From assembly GCA_963828825.1 (NCBI GenBank), contig CAWHGF010000005.1, positions 166,240-230,239 of the forward strand: a stretch of 64,000 bases of DNA, given 5' to 3'. Of the stretch, positions 25,794 to 34,283 are shown in pieces. The position numbers and the translations under genes are program-made. Each line of letters begins with the position of its first letter. The first letter of the stretch is position 1. The notes beneath the pieces were generated by a model. The model was not told the DNA's origin. It worked only from the letters and a program-made list of their open reading frames with translations, and ran no database searches. The DNA is from Bog-473 sp963828825 (GTDB lineage Bacteria; Actinomycetota; Acidimicrobiia; Acidimicrobiales; RAAP-2).

Positions 25794-26978
25794 GTGGATT
25801 GGGTCGACCTGGTGATCATTGGGCTGATGCTGCTGGCCGCCGTCCACGGGCTGCGGCTCGGGGCCATCGTCCAGATCCTCACCTTTGGTGGGTTCTTCCT
25901 CGGGTTCCTGCTGGGCACCGTCGTGTGGGTCCCGCTGTTCAGCCGCGGGCATGGCGACGTCACCCGCTCCATCATCGTTGTCTCGCTCGTCCTGCTCACC
26001 GCGTTTGTGTTCGGTTCCGCCGGACGCGTCCTGGGCACCTGGAGCAACGTGACCGTGCGCCGGCATCATCTCGGCACTGTCGATGCCGTCCTGGGAGTCG
26101 GCGTGGCCGTCCTCATGGTTCTGCTCTCCGTCTGGGTGGTGGCGGCCGTGATCTTGTCTCCCAACAGCCGGTTCACGTCCCTCGATGCCGCCGTGGCCCG
26201 ATCGGACATCCTCCATTCCATCGACGGGGTGCTGCCCCAGGCCCCCTCCATCTTCAACGACCTGCAGACCTTCTTGAACAACCAGGGCTTCCCACAGGTG
26301 TTCTCGTCGCTGAACCCGCCCTCGACGCCGGCAGTCTCGACGCCCACCGACGCCGAGACCAAGACGTTGGCCGATCCGGCCGTCTTCTCGACGGTCAAGA
26401 TCCTCGGTACGGCGTGCAGTAGCGAGCAGGAAGGCTCCGGTTTCGTCGTTGGCCCAGGGTTGGTCGCCACGAACGCCCACGTCGTCGCGGGGGAGAGCAG
26501 CGGCAACACCCAGGTGATGCTCGGGAACAGCGCGTACAACGCGACACCGGTGCTGTTCGACCCGGACTTCGACTTGGCGGTTCTGCGGACTGATGCGCCC
26601 CTTGGCCCCGCCCTCACGATCAGTTCGAGCCTCGTCCCCCGGGGGACACAGGCCGCGCTGCTCGGCTATCCCGAAGACCGGGGCCTGACCATCGGTGCCG
26701 CCGGGGTGACCGAGGAGGTCACTGCCATCGGCAAGGACATCTACAACAACGGGTCGGTGACGAGGGGTGTCTACGCACTCGACGCCAGCATCCTGCCCGG
26801 CAATTCCGGTGGCCCGCTGCTCGGTCCGGGAGGCCAGGTGATCGGCGTCGTCTTCTCCCGTTCCACCGTCTACCAGGACGTCGGCTACGCCCTGACGTCA
26901 CCCGGGGTCCTGACCCGCGTACAGGAGGCGGAGGGGCACCGTTCGGCCGTCAGCACCGGACCGTGCATCTCGGGCTGA
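25794..26978 (+). CDS. MarP-like membrane serine protease (CvpA N-terminus, trypsin-like C-terminus)
   Basis: About 394 residues from GTG 25794 (MDWVDLVIIGLM); an upstream ATG at 25734 is possible but adds an atypical leader. Four transmembrane helices of the CvpA type come first, to about residue 125, then a short linker and a chymotrypsin-fold protease: the His in VATNAHVVAGE, the Asp in DFDLAVLRTD and the Ser in LPGNSGGPLLG form the triad. In mycobacteria, MarP is a periplasmic protease needed for acid resistance, with a disulfide in the protease domain; here cysteines at GTACSSEQ and near the end at GPCISG could pair. It is divergent from the propeller lipoprotein. Confidence 0.88.
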   Translation: MDWVDLVIIGLMLLAAVHGLRLGAIVQILTFGGFFLGFLLGTVVWVPLFSRGHGDVTRSIIVVSLVLLTAFVFGSAGRVLGTWSNVTVRRHHLGTVDAVLGVGVAVLMVLLSVWVVAAVILSPNSRFTSLDAAVARSDILHSIDGVLPQAPSIFNDLQTFLNNQGFPQVFSSLNPPSTPAVSTPTDAETKTLADPAVFSTVKILGTACSSEQEGSGFVVGPGLVATNAHVVAGESSGNTQVMLGNSAYNATPVLFDPDFDLAVLRTDAPLGPALTISSSLVPRGTQAALLGYPEDRGLTIGAAGVTEEVTAIGKDIYNNGSVTRGVYALDASILPGNSGGPLLGPGGQVIGVVFSRSTVYQDVGYALTSPGVLTRVQEAEGHRSAVSTGPCISG

Positions 26979-27002
26979 ACCGGGACCGGCAAGAATGAAC
27001 CC

Positions 27003-28955
27003 ATGAGCCAGCGCATAGAGGACTACGCCGTCATCGGAGATCTCCACTCGGCAGCCCTCGTGGGCCTCGACGGCTCAATCGACTGGTTGTGCCTGCCGCA
27101 TTTCGACTCACCGTCGTGCTTCGCCCGTCTGCTGGGCAACGAGGAGCATGGGTTTTGGAAGATCGCACCGGCCGGAAGTCCTTCGACCATCTTGGCCACG
27201 AGGCGCTGGTACCGCCCTGACACGCTCGTGGTCGAGACCGAATACGACACCGCCACTGGGACGGTGCGCGTGACCGATTGCATGCCGGTGCGGGACGATC
27301 ATCCGCATCTGGTGCGCTCCGTCGAAGGTGTGAGCGGCACAGTCGAAATGCACATGGAGCTGGCGGTGCGTTTCGACTACGGCGAGGTGGTTCCCTGGGT
27401 CACGTCGAACGACGGATTGACCCGCCTGACCGCCGGCCCGGATTCGGTGGCCCTCTGGCACCGGGTCGACGCGGTGGGAAAGGACATGCGCACGGTCGCC
27501 GACTTCACGGTCACCGCGAACCAGCGGTTCCCTTTCACGCTCGTGTGGCACCCCTCGCACGAACAGCCGCCACCTCCGCTCGACAGCTACTACGCGGTGC
27601 ACCTCACGGAGGCCTATTGGTCGGAATGGGCGACGCAGTGCTGTTACGAAGGACCCTACAAGGACGCCGTGGTGCGCTCCCTCATCACGCTCAAGGCCCT
27701 GACGTACACCCCGACTGGTGGCATCGTGGCCGCTGCCACCACCTCACTACCCGAAGCGCTCGGCGGCAACCGGAACTGGGACTACCGGTTCTGTTGGCTG
27801 CGCGACGCCACGCTCACCCTTGAGGCGCTGATGCGCGGCGGCTACCACACCGAGGCCCTGGCCTGGCGCGACTGGTTGCTCCGCGCCATCGCCGGAGACG
27901 TCTCGAAGCTCCAGATCATGTACGGGCCGGGAGGCGAGCGCCGGCTGGACGAATGGGAGGCGGACTGGCTCCCGGGTTACGAGGGCTCGGCGCCCGTGCG
28001 GATAGGAAACGCCGCCTCGGACCAGTATCAGCTCGATGTCTACGGCGAGGTCATGTCGGCCCTGTATTCGTCGGCTCGTACCGAGGGCGTGCACAGCCGA
28101 GCCGCCTGGGGCCTCCAGAAGCAGTTGGTCTCGTTCCTCGAAAAGGGATGGAAGGAGCCCGACGACGGCATCTGGGAGGTGCGGGGGCCTCGGCGCCACT
28201 TCACCCATTCCAAGGTCATGGCTTGGGTGGCCGTCGACCGGGCGGTGCGCACCCTCGAGGAGTGGCCTGACCTCGATGGGCCGCGCAAAACCTGGCGCAC
28301 CCTGCGGGACGCCATCTTCAAAGAGGTCTGCGACAAGGGCTACAACAAGGACGTGGGCGCCTTCACCCAGTACTACGGGTCGGACCAGCTCGACGCGAGC
28401 GTTCTCATGATCCCTCTGGTCGGCTTCCTGCCGCCCACTGACCCGCGGGTGGTGAGCACGGTGGAGGCGGTGCAGCGGGACCTCATGGACCATGGATTCG
28501 TGCTGCGGTACCGCACGACCGAGGATGGTTCCGTCGACGGGCTGACCGGGCGAGAAGGCGCCTTTCTTGCGTGTTCGTTCTGGCTGGTGGACTGCCTCCA
28601 TATGATCGGACGTGAAGAGGAAGCCGAAGAGCTCTTCGAACGCCTGCTTGCCCTGCGCAACGAACTCGGACTGCTTTCGGAGGAGTACGACCCGTTGGCC
28701 GGCCGCCTCGTCGGCAACTTTCCCCAGGCCTTCTCACATGTGTCCTTGATCAACTCCGCCTTCCGCCTCAGCGGCAGGGACCCGCTCGGCGTGGCCGACG
28801 ATGGTTCCCGCGTCCTGGTGGACAGCACGCTCACCTCGTCGTCTAGCACAAGGATGAAGCATCTCGGTCGCGTCCCCGTCCGTCGCCGCACCGGAGCGGC
28901 GCGCTCGAGGATGTCGACCACCACACCGCCCGCCCACCGACGGGGCGTCGGGTAG
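27003..28955 (+). CDS. Glycoside hydrolase family 15 protein (glucoamylase/trehalase-like)
   Basis: 650 residues. It opens with RIEDYAVIGDLHSAALVGLDGSIDWLCLPHFDS, the signature of the bacterial GH15 group, in which an N-terminal beta-sandwich domain precedes an (alpha/alpha)6 barrel. Barrel motifs include GGNRNWDYRFCWLRDATLTLEAL and IWEVRGPRRHFTHSKVM, where the general acid Glu is expected, and a late LLSEEYDP with the candidate general base. Mycobacterial members of this type hydrolyse trehalose, while others release glucose from alpha-glucans; the sequence does not decide. No signal peptide, so cytoplasmic. The C-terminal 50 residues are Ser/Arg-rich and unlike the family. It starts 24 bp after the protease gene and may share its transcript. 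Confidence 0.92.
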   Translation: MSQRIEDYAVIGDLHSAALVGLDGSIDWLCLPHFDSPSCFARLLGNEEHGFWKIAPAGSPSTILATRRWYRPDTLVVETEYDTATGTVRVTDCMPVRDDHPHLVRSVEGVSGTVEMHMELAVRFDYGEVVPWVTSNDGLTRLTAGPDSVALWHRVDAVGKDMRTVADFTVTANQRFPFTLVWHPSHEQPPPPLDSYYAVHLTEAYWSEWATQCCYEGPYKDAVVRSLITLKALTYTPTGGIVAAATTSLPEALGGNRNWDYRFCWLRDATLTLEALMRGGYHTEALAWRDWLLRAIAGDVSKLQIMYGPGGERRLDEWEADWLPGYEGSAPVRIGNAASDQYQLDVYGEVMSALYSSARTEGVHSRAAWGLQKQLVSFLEKGWKEPDDGIWEVRGPRRHFTHSKVMAWVAVDRAVRTLEEWPDLDGPRKTWRTLRDAIFKEVCDKGYNKDVGAFTQYYGSDQLDASVLMIPLVGFLPPTDPRVVSTVEAVQRDLMDHGFVLRYRTTEDGSVDGLTGREGAFLACSFWLVDCLHMIGREEEAEELFERLLALRNELGLLSEEYDPLAGRLVGNFPQAFSHVSLINSAFRLSGRDPLGVADDGSRVLVDSTLTSSSSTRMKHLGRVPVRRRTGAARSRMSTTTPPAHRRGVG

Positions 28956-29015
28956 GAGAACGCTCCCCGCAGCCGGAAGGAATGGATCAACGGTCGTCAT
29001 GGAGGTCAATGAGCC

Positions 29016-30033
29016 ATGAGCGGGACGCACTCTCACGGCGGCCGCCCGCACCGCCACGCCGAGGCCGGCCCGCACCTGCACGACCCCGCGCGGCGAGGCC
29101 GTGCCCGCCGTGCCCCCGCCACGTTCCATCGCCACGGGCGTGCTCGAGATCGACACCATGCTCGGAGGCTGGCAGCGGGTGACCGCCGGCTACCTCATTG
29201 AGGGACCGGCGCCCGTGCTGATCGAGACGGGGAGCCAGACGTCGGTGCCGGTGCTGCTCGCCGCGTTGGACCAGATCGGGGTCGGACCCGCCGAGTTGGC
29301 AGGTGTCGCGGTGACCCATATTCACCTCGACCACGCAGGCGGGGTGGGTGACGTCGCCCGCGCCTTCCCTACGGCGAAGGTCTACGTCCACGAGAAGGGG
29401 GCCAGACACCTGGCCGACCCCGCCCGCCTGATCGATTCGGCCGCCCACGTCTACGGCCCGCTGCTCGACTCTCTCTATGGCCGCCTCGATCCCACGCCGC
29501 CGGAGCGCCTCCACGTGCTCGAAGACGGAGAGGAGATCGAGGTCGGTCCGGGACGCCGTCTCACCGTGGTGGACTCGCCGGGACATGCCAAGCACCATGT
29601 GGGGTTGCACGACTCACTGAGCGGAGTGCTCTTTGCCGGTGATGCGGTCGGGGTCAAGCTGCCTGACGGCGGGGTCCTGCGACCCTCGACCCCGCCTCCA
29701 GACTTCGACCTCGACCAGGCGCTCACCTCGTTGGCGAAATTCGCCGCGCGGCGGCCGTCGAGCATCGCCCTGGCGCACTACGGCCTCCTCGAGCAACCGG
29801 AAGAGCTCCTCTCCCTCGCCACCGAGACCCTGAGCCTGTGGGCTGAGACGGCGGAGAAGGCCTACCGCGAGGGAACCGACATAGCCGATGCACTGTCGGA
29901 CCGCTTCGACCCGCTGCTGGGCGACATCGACGCGGCGCACAAGGAGAAGCTGGACATCATGAACGGCGTCCATTCCAACGCGGCCGGTTTTCGCAGATGG
30001 CTCCAGGGACGCGACGCCGGTCCCACGACCTGA
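29016..30033 (+). CDS. MBL-fold metallo-hydrolase with possible frame break near 29090
   Basis: The metallo-beta-lactamase fold is clear: THIHLDHAGG (metal ligands), then a histidine in DSPGHAKHH, Asp in FAGDAVGVK and a late His in ALAHYG. This build resembles glyoxalase II-like or quorum-lactonase-like hydrolases with two metal ions; the substrate is not predictable. The uninterrupted frame starts at GTG 29101 (310 residues). An ATG at 29016, with GGAGG 10 bases upstream, opens a His-rich leader in another frame (MSGTHSHGGRPHRHAEAGPH). Removing one base near 29088-29094 would join the leader to GEAVPAVPP and make a protein of about 338 residues. No good ribosome site precedes GTG 29101. I annotate the joined version; the hydrolase is sure, the leader is not. 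Confidence 0.7.
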
Positions 30034-30078
30034 GGGCCCTCCCTGTCGGCCAGTGCCTGGTTGACGGCGGAGGCCCGG

Positions 30079-30351
30079 TCAGACGACGAGTTTGGCGCGC
30101 AGCTCCTCCTGGCGGACTTCGAAGTCATCGAGGGAGATTCGGCCCTCGGCCAGGTCCTCATGAAGTGCGGCGAACTCCTCGAGCAGACGCGTCTGGTCAA
30201 CCTCGTCGGCCGAGGGGGCCGGGGCAGCCTGCTCGGTTGCCGCCGCCTTGTCTTCCTTCCGCGAAATGCGGTCGTCCATCTTCGCCTTGGCCCTGTCCTT
30301 CTTGGCCTGGTCGCGCTGCAATTTCCCAAATGTCGAACGTGCGCGTGCCAC
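30079..30351 (-). CDS. Small SHOCT-domain-like protein
   Basis: 90 residues. The N-terminal half is strongly basic and charged (MARARSTFGKLQRDQAKKDR), and the C-terminal half reads LLEEFAALHEDLAEGRISLDDFEVR, which matches the short SHOCT motif (leucine-rich helix, then G-x-I-[ST]-x-[DE]-[DE]-[FY]). SHOCT modules are thought to act in oligomerisation or to be attached to other domains. There is no membrane segment. It is convergent with the MBL gene, 45 bp away, and about 110 bp from the tRNA-Ser gene. Function unknown. Confidence 0.7.
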   Translation of the reverse strand: MARARSTFGKLQRDQAKKDRAKAKMDDRISRKEDKAAATEQAAPAPSADEVDQTRLLEEFAALHEDLAEGRISLDDFEVRQEELRAKLVV

Positions 30352-30463
30352 GGTTCACTCCTTTCCGGCCGCAGGGGAGCGGCCAGGTGCTGCCGGCAAG
30401 GCGCTTACCTTGCCGATGATTCTTGCCGCACCCGCCAGTGCGGTGGGCCTCTTCGGCCCCGAG

Positions 30464-30549
30464 CGGAGGAGGTGGGATTTGAACCCACGGTACCCATGAG
30501 GCACAACGGTTTTCGAGACCGTCCGATTCGGCCGCTCTCGCACTCCTCC
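30464..30549 (-). tRNA. tRNA-Ser (anticodon CGA)
   Basis: 86 nt on the minus strand. Acceptor GGAGGAG pairs with CTCCTCC. The anticodon stem ACGGT/ACCGT encloses CTCGAAA, giving anticodon CGA. A long variable arm and GGTTCAAATCC T-loop follow. Reads UCG serine codons. Confidence 0.95.
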
Positions 30550-30789
30550 GGGCGAGACCCTAGTCGCTCTGACCTGGTCCGGAAGCTCGCGGAGGACCGC
30601 ACATGAGCGCCACCGGCGCGAAGAACGAGGTCAGGAGATACCGCCCGGGTGCGCCGGGTGGGGTCGGCGTGCACCCCTCCGAAGCCGTCCACCGAGGGCG
30701 GAATCGCCGTTGAGATCGCTCAGAAGGACGATCCAGACGAACCCTTCGACAGCTGAACCCCGCCGCTGTCACCAGCTCCGGACTGGCCA
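30550..30789. other. Intergenic region between tRNA-Ser(CGA) and tadA: no gene seen
   Basis: 240 bp. I see no ribosome site with a plausible frame and no stem-loop of note beyond short GC arms. It should contain the promoter of the tRNA gene and the end of the tadA transcript. Confidence 0.4.
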
Positions 30790-31266
30790 TCACATGGGGT
30801 CGCCCGAGGTGGACCCCGCCGAGGGGGCGGGCCGATCGGTCCGCTTCTCCGAGAAGAACGACGTCAACAGAGCCCCGCACTCGGCTGCGCTGACACCGCC
30901 CGTGACGTCGAGCTCGTGGTTGAGTCGCGGATCGGAACACAGGTTGTAGAGCGTCCCGCACGCACCCGCCCGTGGGTCGCTGGCCCCGAACACGATCCGC
31001 CCGACCCTGGCTGCCACGAGTGCGCCGGCGCACATGGGGCAGGGTTCGAGTGTGACGACCAGGGTGACTTCGGAAAGCCGCCATCCACCCACCGTGGCAG
31101 CGGCATCTCGCAGTGCCAGCATCTCGGCGTGCGCCGTGGGGTCGGCGGTGCCCTCGCGTTCGTTGTGACGGGCCGCCACGACCCTCCCGGCGATCAGTGC
31201 GACCGCACCGACGGGAACCTCCCCCTCGTCGGCGGCCGCCCGCGCCTCGGCGAGGGCGAGAGCCAT
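30790..31266 (-). CDS. tadA: tRNA-specific adenosine deaminase TadA
   Basis: 158 residues. The zinc-dependent deaminase site is complete: HAEM at residues 46-49 (His ligand and proton-shuttling Glu) and PCPMC at 75-79 (two Cys ligands). The segment RIVFGASDPRAGACGTLYNL is the family's tRNA-contact region. It converts adenosine 34 to inosine in tRNA-Arg(ACG), essential for decoding CGN codons in bacteria that carry that tRNA. The C-terminus after FFSEKR is an extra 18-residue polar tail. The ATG at 31266 has GAGG 5 bases before it. Its neighbourhood, with two tRNA-Ser genes, ffs and dnaX, is a classical conserved order in Gram-positive bacteria. Confidence 0.95.
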   Translation of the reverse strand: MALALAEARAAADEGEVPVGAVALIAGRVVAARHNEREGTADPTAHAEMLALRDAAATVGGWRLSEVTLVVTLEPCPMCAGALVAARVGRIVFGASDPRAGACGTLYNLCSDPRLNHELDVTGGVSAAECGALLTSFFSEKRTDRPAPSAGSTSGDPM

Positions 31267-31306
31267 GGCGTCCTCATTGCTCAGTTGGGCGGTTGGGTCA
31301 GTGGTT

Positions 31307-31328
31307 GCGATGTCCCAGTATGCGAGGT
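31307..31328. repeat. 22-bp repeated element, copy 1 (upstream of tadA)
   Basis: GCGATGTCCCAGTATGCGAG plus GT at 31327-31328. It matches copy 2 at 32379-32400 in 20 of 22 positions. It lies between the paralogue stop (31369) and tadA start (31266), about 40 bp before tadA. It could be a shared promoter or regulatory site for the genes transcribed leftward; on the minus strand it includes CATACT, a -10-like hexamer. Confidence 0.5.
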
Positions 31329-31368
31329 GCCGGGACTCGGGGGAAGTCCGGCTGACCGAACCGGGCCC

Positions 31369-32259
31369 CTAAGACTTCGACGAGTGCAGGTCCACTTCGA
31401 GCGTGCTTAGCGTCGTATGGAGCTGAGCTGCAATCGTGCTGAACCGAACCAAGTACGCGCCGAGCTGCAAAGGCGGCAATTCGTTGATGGTGTTGAGGAA
31501 CCGCAGATCCTCACTCAGCTGTGTATCAGCGCTGATCTTCTCCGACCAGGCAGCCGCCGGCACGGCGCTTCCCGAAAGGAAGGATTCGTAGAGCTGGAGC
31601 GCGTAGGAGTAAGGGTTGACCACGGCCGCAACAGCGGCGAGGGTGGGGATGCCGGACAGTGAGTCAAGTTGCGACTGTGCCGTGGTCGTGGCGGCGTTGG
31701 CGTTGCTGACCGCCGACTGGACCCTGGATGTGCCAGGAATGGAGGGGGCCGTCGCGGTGTCAGGGGAGGTGGAGACCCCAGACGTCGTCGGGGCTGAACG
31801 GCCCGCGGTGGCGGTCGCCGAATGGTGGAGCGAGTACACAATGGCCACGGCGGCCACGAGGATGCACCCCAGCACAACTGTCGCGGCGATGACGCGGCTC
31901 CGTTCACTTGGTCCAGCGCCCCTTCCCGTGCTGAGGTGAACAGATCCGAGTGGGAAGGCGGCCTGGCTAGTGTGCTCCCACCTGACTTCGGGCGTCGACG
32001 TCGACGGTGATGGAGGCTTCCAATCCGGGATCGGCGGCGGCACCACCTCCTCCGCGCGGGACAGCCGGGAATTCAGCTCCGTCTTCGACTCGGCTGTCCA
32101 CCGTGGTTCCCGCGCTCCCTCTGGTTCTGCGGCGGGCACCGACGCGGTCCTCGGACCCGAGACTGGCGCGGACGCGTCCTTCCCGGCGGAATCCAATTCC
32201 GCTTCGAGTCTCGGCTCCCGTCGGGATCCGGATCCTGACTCCTCGGAGGTGCTAACCAC
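31369..32259 (-). CDS. Single-pass membrane protein, paralogue A of a tandem pair
   Basis: 296 residues from GTG 32259. The cytoplasmic N-terminus (about 120 residues) is polar, Ser/Glu/Pro-rich and disordered. One transmembrane helix (VIAATVVLGCILVAAVAIVY, about residues 122-141) follows, then a Ser/Thr-rich linker and a C-terminal domain of about 110 residues. That domain matches paralogue B: VNPYSYALQLYESFLSGS, FLNTINELPPLQLGAYL, and TTLSTLEVDL are shared. No known domain recognised; the outer domain is helical. The gene lies 187 bp downstream of paralogue B on the same strand, between two tRNA-Ser genes. A DNA element of 22 bp occurs before it and again before tadA. Function unknown; possibly an envelope stress sensor or a structural anchor. 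Confidence 0.75.
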   Translation of the reverse strand: MVSTSEESGSGSRREPRLEAELDSAGKDASAPVSGPRTASVPAAEPEGAREPRWTAESKTELNSRLSRAEEVVPPPIPDWKPPSPSTSTPEVRWEHTSQAAFPLGSVHLSTGRGAGPSERSRVIAATVVLGCILVAAVAIVYSLHHSATATAGRSAPTTSGVSTSPDTATAPSIPGTSRVQSAVSNANAATTTAQSQLDSLSGIPTLAAVAAVVNPYSYALQLYESFLSGSAVPAAAWSEKISADTQLSEDLRFLNTINELPPLQLGAYLVRFSTIAAQLHTTLSTLEVDLHSSKS

Positions 32260-32378
32260 GCGACCACGTTACGCTCAAACGGCGGTTCCGACGCTGGCGC
32301 CGGGCTGCGCCCCCGCCTCGCCCCGCTCCGGGATTAGGGCACCCTTACCGCTCAGCGGGGCTGGTCGTCTCGGGGATG

Positions 32379-32400
32379 GCGATATCCCTGTATGCGAGGT
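32379..32400. repeat. 22-bp repeated element, copy 2 (upstream of paralogue A)
   Basis: GCGATATCCCTGTATGCGAG plus GT at 32399-32400. It differs from copy 1 at two positions. It sits about 120 bp before the GTG of paralogue A and 46 bp after the stop of paralogue B. The minus strand reads CATACA at the position of copy 1's CATACT. Confidence 0.5.
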
Positions 32401-32446
32401 CGAGACATCGGAGAGAACGTCCGCTGGCTCCCTACCCTGGCGGGCC

Positions 32447-33775
32447 TCAGGACGTCGGTGACCGGAGGTCCTGCTCGAGGTCGCCCAGGGTCGCCCGGAG
32501 CTGTGTGGCATCCGTACCGACCTGCCCCAGATAGGCGCCGAGCTGCACCGGCGGCAGCCCCTGGATGGTGCCGAGGAACTCGAGATCCTGGCGTACCTGC
32601 GTCTCGGCACTGGCGGCCTCGGACGTGGCCGACGGCGGCACCTTGCTTCCCGACAGGACCGCCTCGTAGAGCTGGAGCGACGAGATGTAGGGGTTGATGA
32701 TCGTCGCCACGTTGGACGGTGTGGGGAAGCTCGTCATGGAGGCGAGCCCCGCCCGAGCCGCCGTCGTGGCGGAGTCGACCTCGTCGGTGGCCGTCTGGAT
32801 CCGCGCGGCATCTGCCGGGGACGAGACTCCGGAGGGGGAGTGGGCGGGCGAGCTCGTGGTGGGGGTCGTCGCATGGTGGAGCGAGCGAACGGCCAGCGCC
32901 CCGGCCACGATGACGAGAACGAGGCACGCCAGCACGATGGTCGCGGTGTAGACCCCCCTCCGCTCCTTTCCTTTACGGTTCTTCCTACTGCGGGCGTGTG
33001 CCGGGCCGGCTGCGGACGCGGCCTCGCCATCTCCCTCTCCCTGGCGGTCCAAGAGAGCGGTTGGTGTCGAGACCAAAGCTGGCTCCGGGTCCACTGGCGG
33101 GATCGTCGCCGGTGTCCCAGTTGCCACGGGGAAGGCCACCACCACGCCCGCCGCTCCTGGCTCCGCGGTTTGCACCGCGTGGTATTCGGGTTCTGGTCCC
33201 GACTCAGATTCGGCTCCGTACTCCGGCGTCGGTTCCGCCACGAGGGGCACTTCGGTTTCCCGTCGCGGCTCCGGCTCCAGCGTCGACCTTGAATCCGGCT
33301 CGGTCGTCCGTGCCGGGTCTTGTGCCTGCTCTCTGTCGGCGTGCGCGTCGCTCTCGGCGTGCGGCTCGATCGCCGTCTCCGTTTCGTGCTCGAGCTCCAC
33401 TTCAGGCTCGAACTCCGCCTCAAGCTCCAGCTCGGCTTGATCTTCGGGCTCTGGCGCCAGCGCCGAGTGTGGCTCTCGCTCCGGGGCCGACCCGAGGCCG
33501 GCGGCGGATTCCGACTCTGGTTCCTCGAAGGAGCGACGCACCGTGTCGACGATGCGTTCGAACGCTGCCCCGGCCCGTGCCTCGCCCTCCGGCGGAGGCT
33601 CCTCTCGGAGCGCTGCTTCCCAGTCGAGATCGGAATCGTCGAGGTCCAGTTCGGCTTCGTCGTCCAACGCGGCTGTCTCCGCGGCGATATCGGCCTCGTC
33701 GGGGTCGGGCACGAAGACGTCCCAGTCGAACTCCTCCTCGTCCAGCTCAAAATCGTCGGTCAGATCGGTTGTCAT
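32447..33775 (-). CDS. Acidic single-pass membrane protein, paralogue B of a tandem pair
   Basis: 442 residues from ATG 33775, with GAGG 8 bases upstream. The first 290 residues are cytoplasmic, extremely acidic (DFELDEEEFDWDVFVPDPDE; long Glu/Asp-Pro-rich stretches) and low-complexity. A basic motif RSRKNRKGKERR precedes one membrane helix (residues about 305-330), giving N-in orientation. The C-terminal ~110-residue domain is homologous to that of paralogue A: INPYISSLQLYEAVLSGS, FLGTIQGLPPVQLGAYL and ATLGDLEQDL. The two therefore share the outer domain but not the inner one. The acidic region could bind metals, basic proteins or the translocon. No recognised family. Upstream is the tRNA-Ser(GGA) gene, with about 300 bp between. 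Confidence 0.75.
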   Translation of the reverse strand: MTTDLTDDFELDEEEFDWDVFVPDPDEADIAAETAALDDEAELDLDDSDLDWEAALREEPPPEGEARAGAAFERIVDTVRRSFEEPESESAAGLGSAPEREPHSALAPEPEDQAELELEAEFEPEVELEHETETAIEPHAESDAHADREQAQDPARTTEPDSRSTLEPEPRRETEVPLVAEPTPEYGAESESGPEPEYHAVQTAEPGAAGVVVAFPVATGTPATIPPVDPEPALVSTPTALLDRQGEGDGEAASAAGPAHARSRKNRKGKERRGVYTATIVLACLVLVIVAGALAVRSLHHATTPTTSSPAHSPSGVSSPADAARIQTATDEVDSATTAARAGLASMTSFPTPSNVATIINPYISSLQLYEAVLSGSKVPPSATSEAASAETQVRQDLEFLGTIQGLPPVQLGAYLGQVGTDATQLRATLGDLEQDLRSPTS

Positions 33776-34079
33776 GGGCCTGTCCTCACGGTTCTGAATC
33801 CGAATCGAAGGTGGCACACACACCCGGAGTGACTGCCACGACTGGACGGGTGCGCCTCCCGGGGAAGGGTCGCGCCCACTTCGTCTGAGTGGCCGGAGCC
33901 GCCTCACGCCCCCTCCGCCCGGGACTGGTGCGCGAAGGGCCGGTACGGCCTCCGGGCGCGCCGACGTCGAACGCGAGCACGGGCAGCCCTCCGGGGGGCG
34001 CCGCGGCCTCCAGGCCGAGCCTTAGGTCCACATTGAGCTATCGGTCAGGTCGACACGCCGGTTGAGCCCGGTCGCCGAG
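33776..34079. other. Intergenic region between paralogue B and tRNA-Ser(GGA): no gene seen
   Basis: 304 bp. It holds the GAGG ribosome site of paralogue B near 33784. The remaining sequence is GC-rich with several short complementary arms but no clear terminator or -10/-35 pair. I see no protein or RNA gene in it. Confidence 0.4.
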
Positions 34080-34164
34080 CGGAGGAGGTGGGATTTGAAC
34101 CCACGGTTGGTTGCCCAACACACGATTTCCAGTCGTGCCGATTCGGCCGCTCTCGCACTCCTCC
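34080..34164 (-). tRNA. tRNA-Ser (anticodon GGA)
   Basis: 85 nt on the minus strand. Acceptor GGAGGAG/CTCCTCC is identical to that of the other tRNA-Ser. The anticodon stem CACGA/TCGTG encloses CTGGAAA, giving anticodon GGA for UCC/UCU codons. A long variable arm is present. Confidence 0.95.
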
Positions 34165-34283
34165 GAGATTGCAGCGTGGTCAGGCTAACGGCCGCGTCGA
34201 ACACCGATTGCCCGGTCCTGGCGGGAACCGGGTCGGGAGGTTCACCGATGTGCTCCTTGTAGTCCTTCTCGAATTGATGGTTC

